DNA of 64,000 bases, from NCBI GenBank assembly GCA_030549335.1, contig CM060188.1, positions 8,866,001 through 8,930,000 on the forward strand, given 5' to 3'. Numbering within the stretch: the first letter of the stretch is position 1; each line of letters opens with the position of its first letter. Of this stretch, positions 62,567-64,000 are shown piece after piece. The notes under the pieces are model-generated. The model was not told the DNA's origin. It did not search any database and saw nothing but the letters and a program-made list of their open reading frames with translations. Position numbers and translations under genes: made by a program. The DNA is from Pontederia crassipes. Its lineage: Eukaryota > Streptophyta > Magnoliopsida > Commelinales > Pontederiaceae.

Positions 62567-63127
62567 ATGAAGCTTACAGGTGCCGACGAGGGCTTTGGCT
62601 CTCCCTCTCATTCGAAGCTGGCAAACGAACGAGACGAGTCGCCGGAGAGCCTCGAGGATCGCGGACGGTGGGCGGTGTTGTACCTTTATGAGGCCCTGAG
62701 GGCGCGGGACGCCGAGCGCGCGCGTCAGCTGCTGGCCCCGGACGACATCGAATGGTGGTTCCACGGCCCCAAGGAGAACCAGCGCCACCTGATCTCGCTC
62801 CTCTCCGGAGAGGAGGACGACGACGACGACGCCGATGGCTTCGTCTTTGAGCCCCAAACCGTCGCGGTCTTCGGGTCCATCGTCGTGGTCGAAGGTTGCC
62901 AGGGGGCCGTCGCCTGGGTGCACGCCTGGACCGTGAGCCGCGATGGGCTGATCACTCAGGTCCGAGAGTACTTCAACACTTCCGTGACAGTCACTCGGGT
63001 CGGAATCGACGGCGGCGGCGCTAGTTCGTCGTCGACGTCCTCCACTTGCAGACCCGTGTGGCAGAGCCGAGTGCCTGAACGATCCCGGAAGTCTCTTCCT
63101 GGACTCGTTCTCGCCATACAAAATTAA
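62567..63127 (+). CDS. WUN1: WUN1/WI12-like (SnoaL-fold) protein, copy 2
   Basis: An intact 186-residue gene of the wound-induced WI12/WUN1 family. It starts MKLTGADEGFGSPSHSKLAN; the conserved domain begins with RWAVLYLYEALRARDAERAR (about 33-52). LLAPDDIEWWFHGPKENQRH, then VEGCQGAVAWVHAWTVSRDG and QVREYFNTSVTV follow, then a Ser-rich linker with a Cys and the tail VWQSRVPER and KSLPGLVLAI. Compared with copy 1 it has an added acidic stretch (EEDDDDDAD, about residues 85-93) encoded by a GAC-repeat. Coding is very GC-rich at third positions, unlike the flanks. The ATG is the first in frame and matches the family start. The promoter has TACATAA where copy 1 has a TATA box, plus a W-box. The protein is expected to be soluble with no signal peptide. 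Confidence 0.92.
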   Translation: MKLTGADEGFGSPSHSKLANERDESPESLEDRGRWAVLYLYEALRARDAERARQLLAPDDIEWWFHGPKENQRHLISLLSGEEDDDDDADGFVFEPQTVAVFGSIVVVEGCQGAVAWVHAWTVSRDGLITQVREYFNTSVTVTRVGIDGGGASSSSTSSTCRPVWQSRVPERSRKSLPGLVLAIQN

Positions 63128-63416
63128 CAACAAGCATCAAAATGCTTCTAAATCTGAAGAAGAACTGCTATGTACAAACGAACCTATCCATGGCATGTGT
63201 GTGTGTGTATAATATATATATAAGGAAGGAGGTGACTGGGTTTGGAGTGATCACTGTTCGATCTCAGTGGTCGTTATATAGTGCGTGTTTGCATGCATGC
63301 ATTTGTTTCGTACGTGTGCCTTGTGCTTTTGGAGTTTGTAGATGATCGAGAACATGTGCATAGATTTGTTTGGTTTAATCGCAGATGAATAAAATGTTTC
63401 TTGTGTGGTTCCTCGT

Positions 63417-63422
63417 AATAAA
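63417..63422 (+). terminator. Poly(A) signal of WUN1-like copy 2
   Basis: AATAAA after CTTGTGTGGTTCCTCGT, aligned with the signal of copy 1. A second AATAAA lies at 63388. Confidence 0.6.
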
Positions 63423-63649
63423 GATGAAGAGATGATGAAACATTTATGAAGATAACGAGTTATTTCAATATAGTCACTTAAACAAAATGATAAGAAGTTG
63501 CATGAAGCGATCACATCATCAAATTAATCTGACAGAAGATTCACGTATTTTTCTAAACGAAGAGGTTCTGTTCAAATTTGACAGGAATTTTTTGTGATTT
63601 TCAGCCAACATAAAATCATGTCGAATCTTATGAACATGAATCAACGAAT

Positions 63650-63713
63650 ATGGCGTCGTATGATCCATGTAGCCGACCCCACCTAGTGGGATAAGGTTTT
63701 GTTGTTGTTGTTG
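63650..63713 (+). mobile_element. RTE-type LINE 3' end
   Basis: GATCCATGTAGCCGACCCCA, then CCTAGTGGGATAAGG and TTTTGTTGTTGTTGTTG, is the well-known 3' tail of plant RTE LINEs with its (TTG)n end. Only the 3' tip is present, so this is a 5'-truncated insertion. Confidence 0.85.
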
Positions 63714-64000
63714 TATGCGTTAATGCGTTATATGATTTTTTTTTCCATAATCAAGTTTATGAAATTGCTGACAGAATGATGATCGAGTACCATATGTTAC
63801 GATATAGCGCATGCATGGTGTTATCGACGTTAGATACCGAAAAGTTATTTATGGTCAAGATCACTTTTATTCGGTTCTGGCTGTGGAATCTTGAGCCTTG
63901 CAAATTGGAATTCTAAAGTGTAAAGAGCTGGGATATCGGAGAAGCAAATGCCACACTGATTCTGTCATAGCATTTTAAAAAATATGTAGTCTGCTCTTAG
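63714..64000. other. Non-coding right edge
   Basis: No gene or repeat is recognised. Confidence 0.4.

Larger units (their letters stand above)
62217..63430 (+). repeat. Tandem segmental duplication, copy 2 (WUN1-like unit)
   Basis: Same-orientation partner of 53940-55330, about 8.2 kb downstream; coding similarity is much higher than promoter similarity. Confidence 0.85.

Overview
The window is nuclear DNA from a flowering plant. A commelinid-type monocot is likely: small GC-rich plant genes sit in AT-rich intergenic DNA packed with monocot-style transposons (CACTA, Mutator-like, MITEs, Sirevirus and chromovirus-like LTR remains, an RTE-type LINE tail). That assignment is inference; no marker gene fixes the species.

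Host genes are few. On the minus strand at 0.7-2.3 kb lie the first three coding exons of a TOM1-like (TOL) VHS-domain ubiquitin receptor, running off the left edge. At 12.3-14.4 kb (minus) is a compact gene for the Sec61 beta subunit of the ER translocon, with an intron in its 5' leader. At 45.2-46.9 kb (plus) is a single-exon 558-residue PLAC8/DUF2985 membrane protein. At 54.4 and 62.6 kb (plus) is a tandem pair of wound-induced WUN1/WI12-like genes. The pair shares promoter, coding and 3' sequence. The upstream copy has lost its ATG but keeps a TATA box; the downstream copy keeps the ATG but has a weakened TATA box. Two inverted, decayed copies of an NFD4-like MFS-transporter fragment lie at 26 kb and 27-32 kb.

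The rest is mobile DNA and its debris. Elements whose ends are fixed by the sequence are: a Mutator-like element at 3328-4086 (9-bp target duplication), another at 24391-25428 (11-bp), a CACTA element at 28119-32021 (3-bp TCT) that split one NFD4-like copy and itself holds the 3' part of a Sirevirus fossil, a solo LTR at 48044-49394 (5-bp GTCTG), a second CACTA-like element at 49614-51779 with a perfect 45-bp hairpin, a MITE at 16914-17343 and a foldback element at 34221-34924. Older LTR debris fills about 4.4-9.4, 35.2-39.6 and 59.5-61.9 kb. Several of these LTRs carry dense clusters of short CpG-rich palindromes (different sequences in different families), in two cases just upstream of a TATA box.

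I found no tRNA, rRNA, CRISPR or obvious new enzyme system. The stretch 17.4-24.3 kb is not clearly repetitive and has only weak exon-like signals; I could not assign a gene there.
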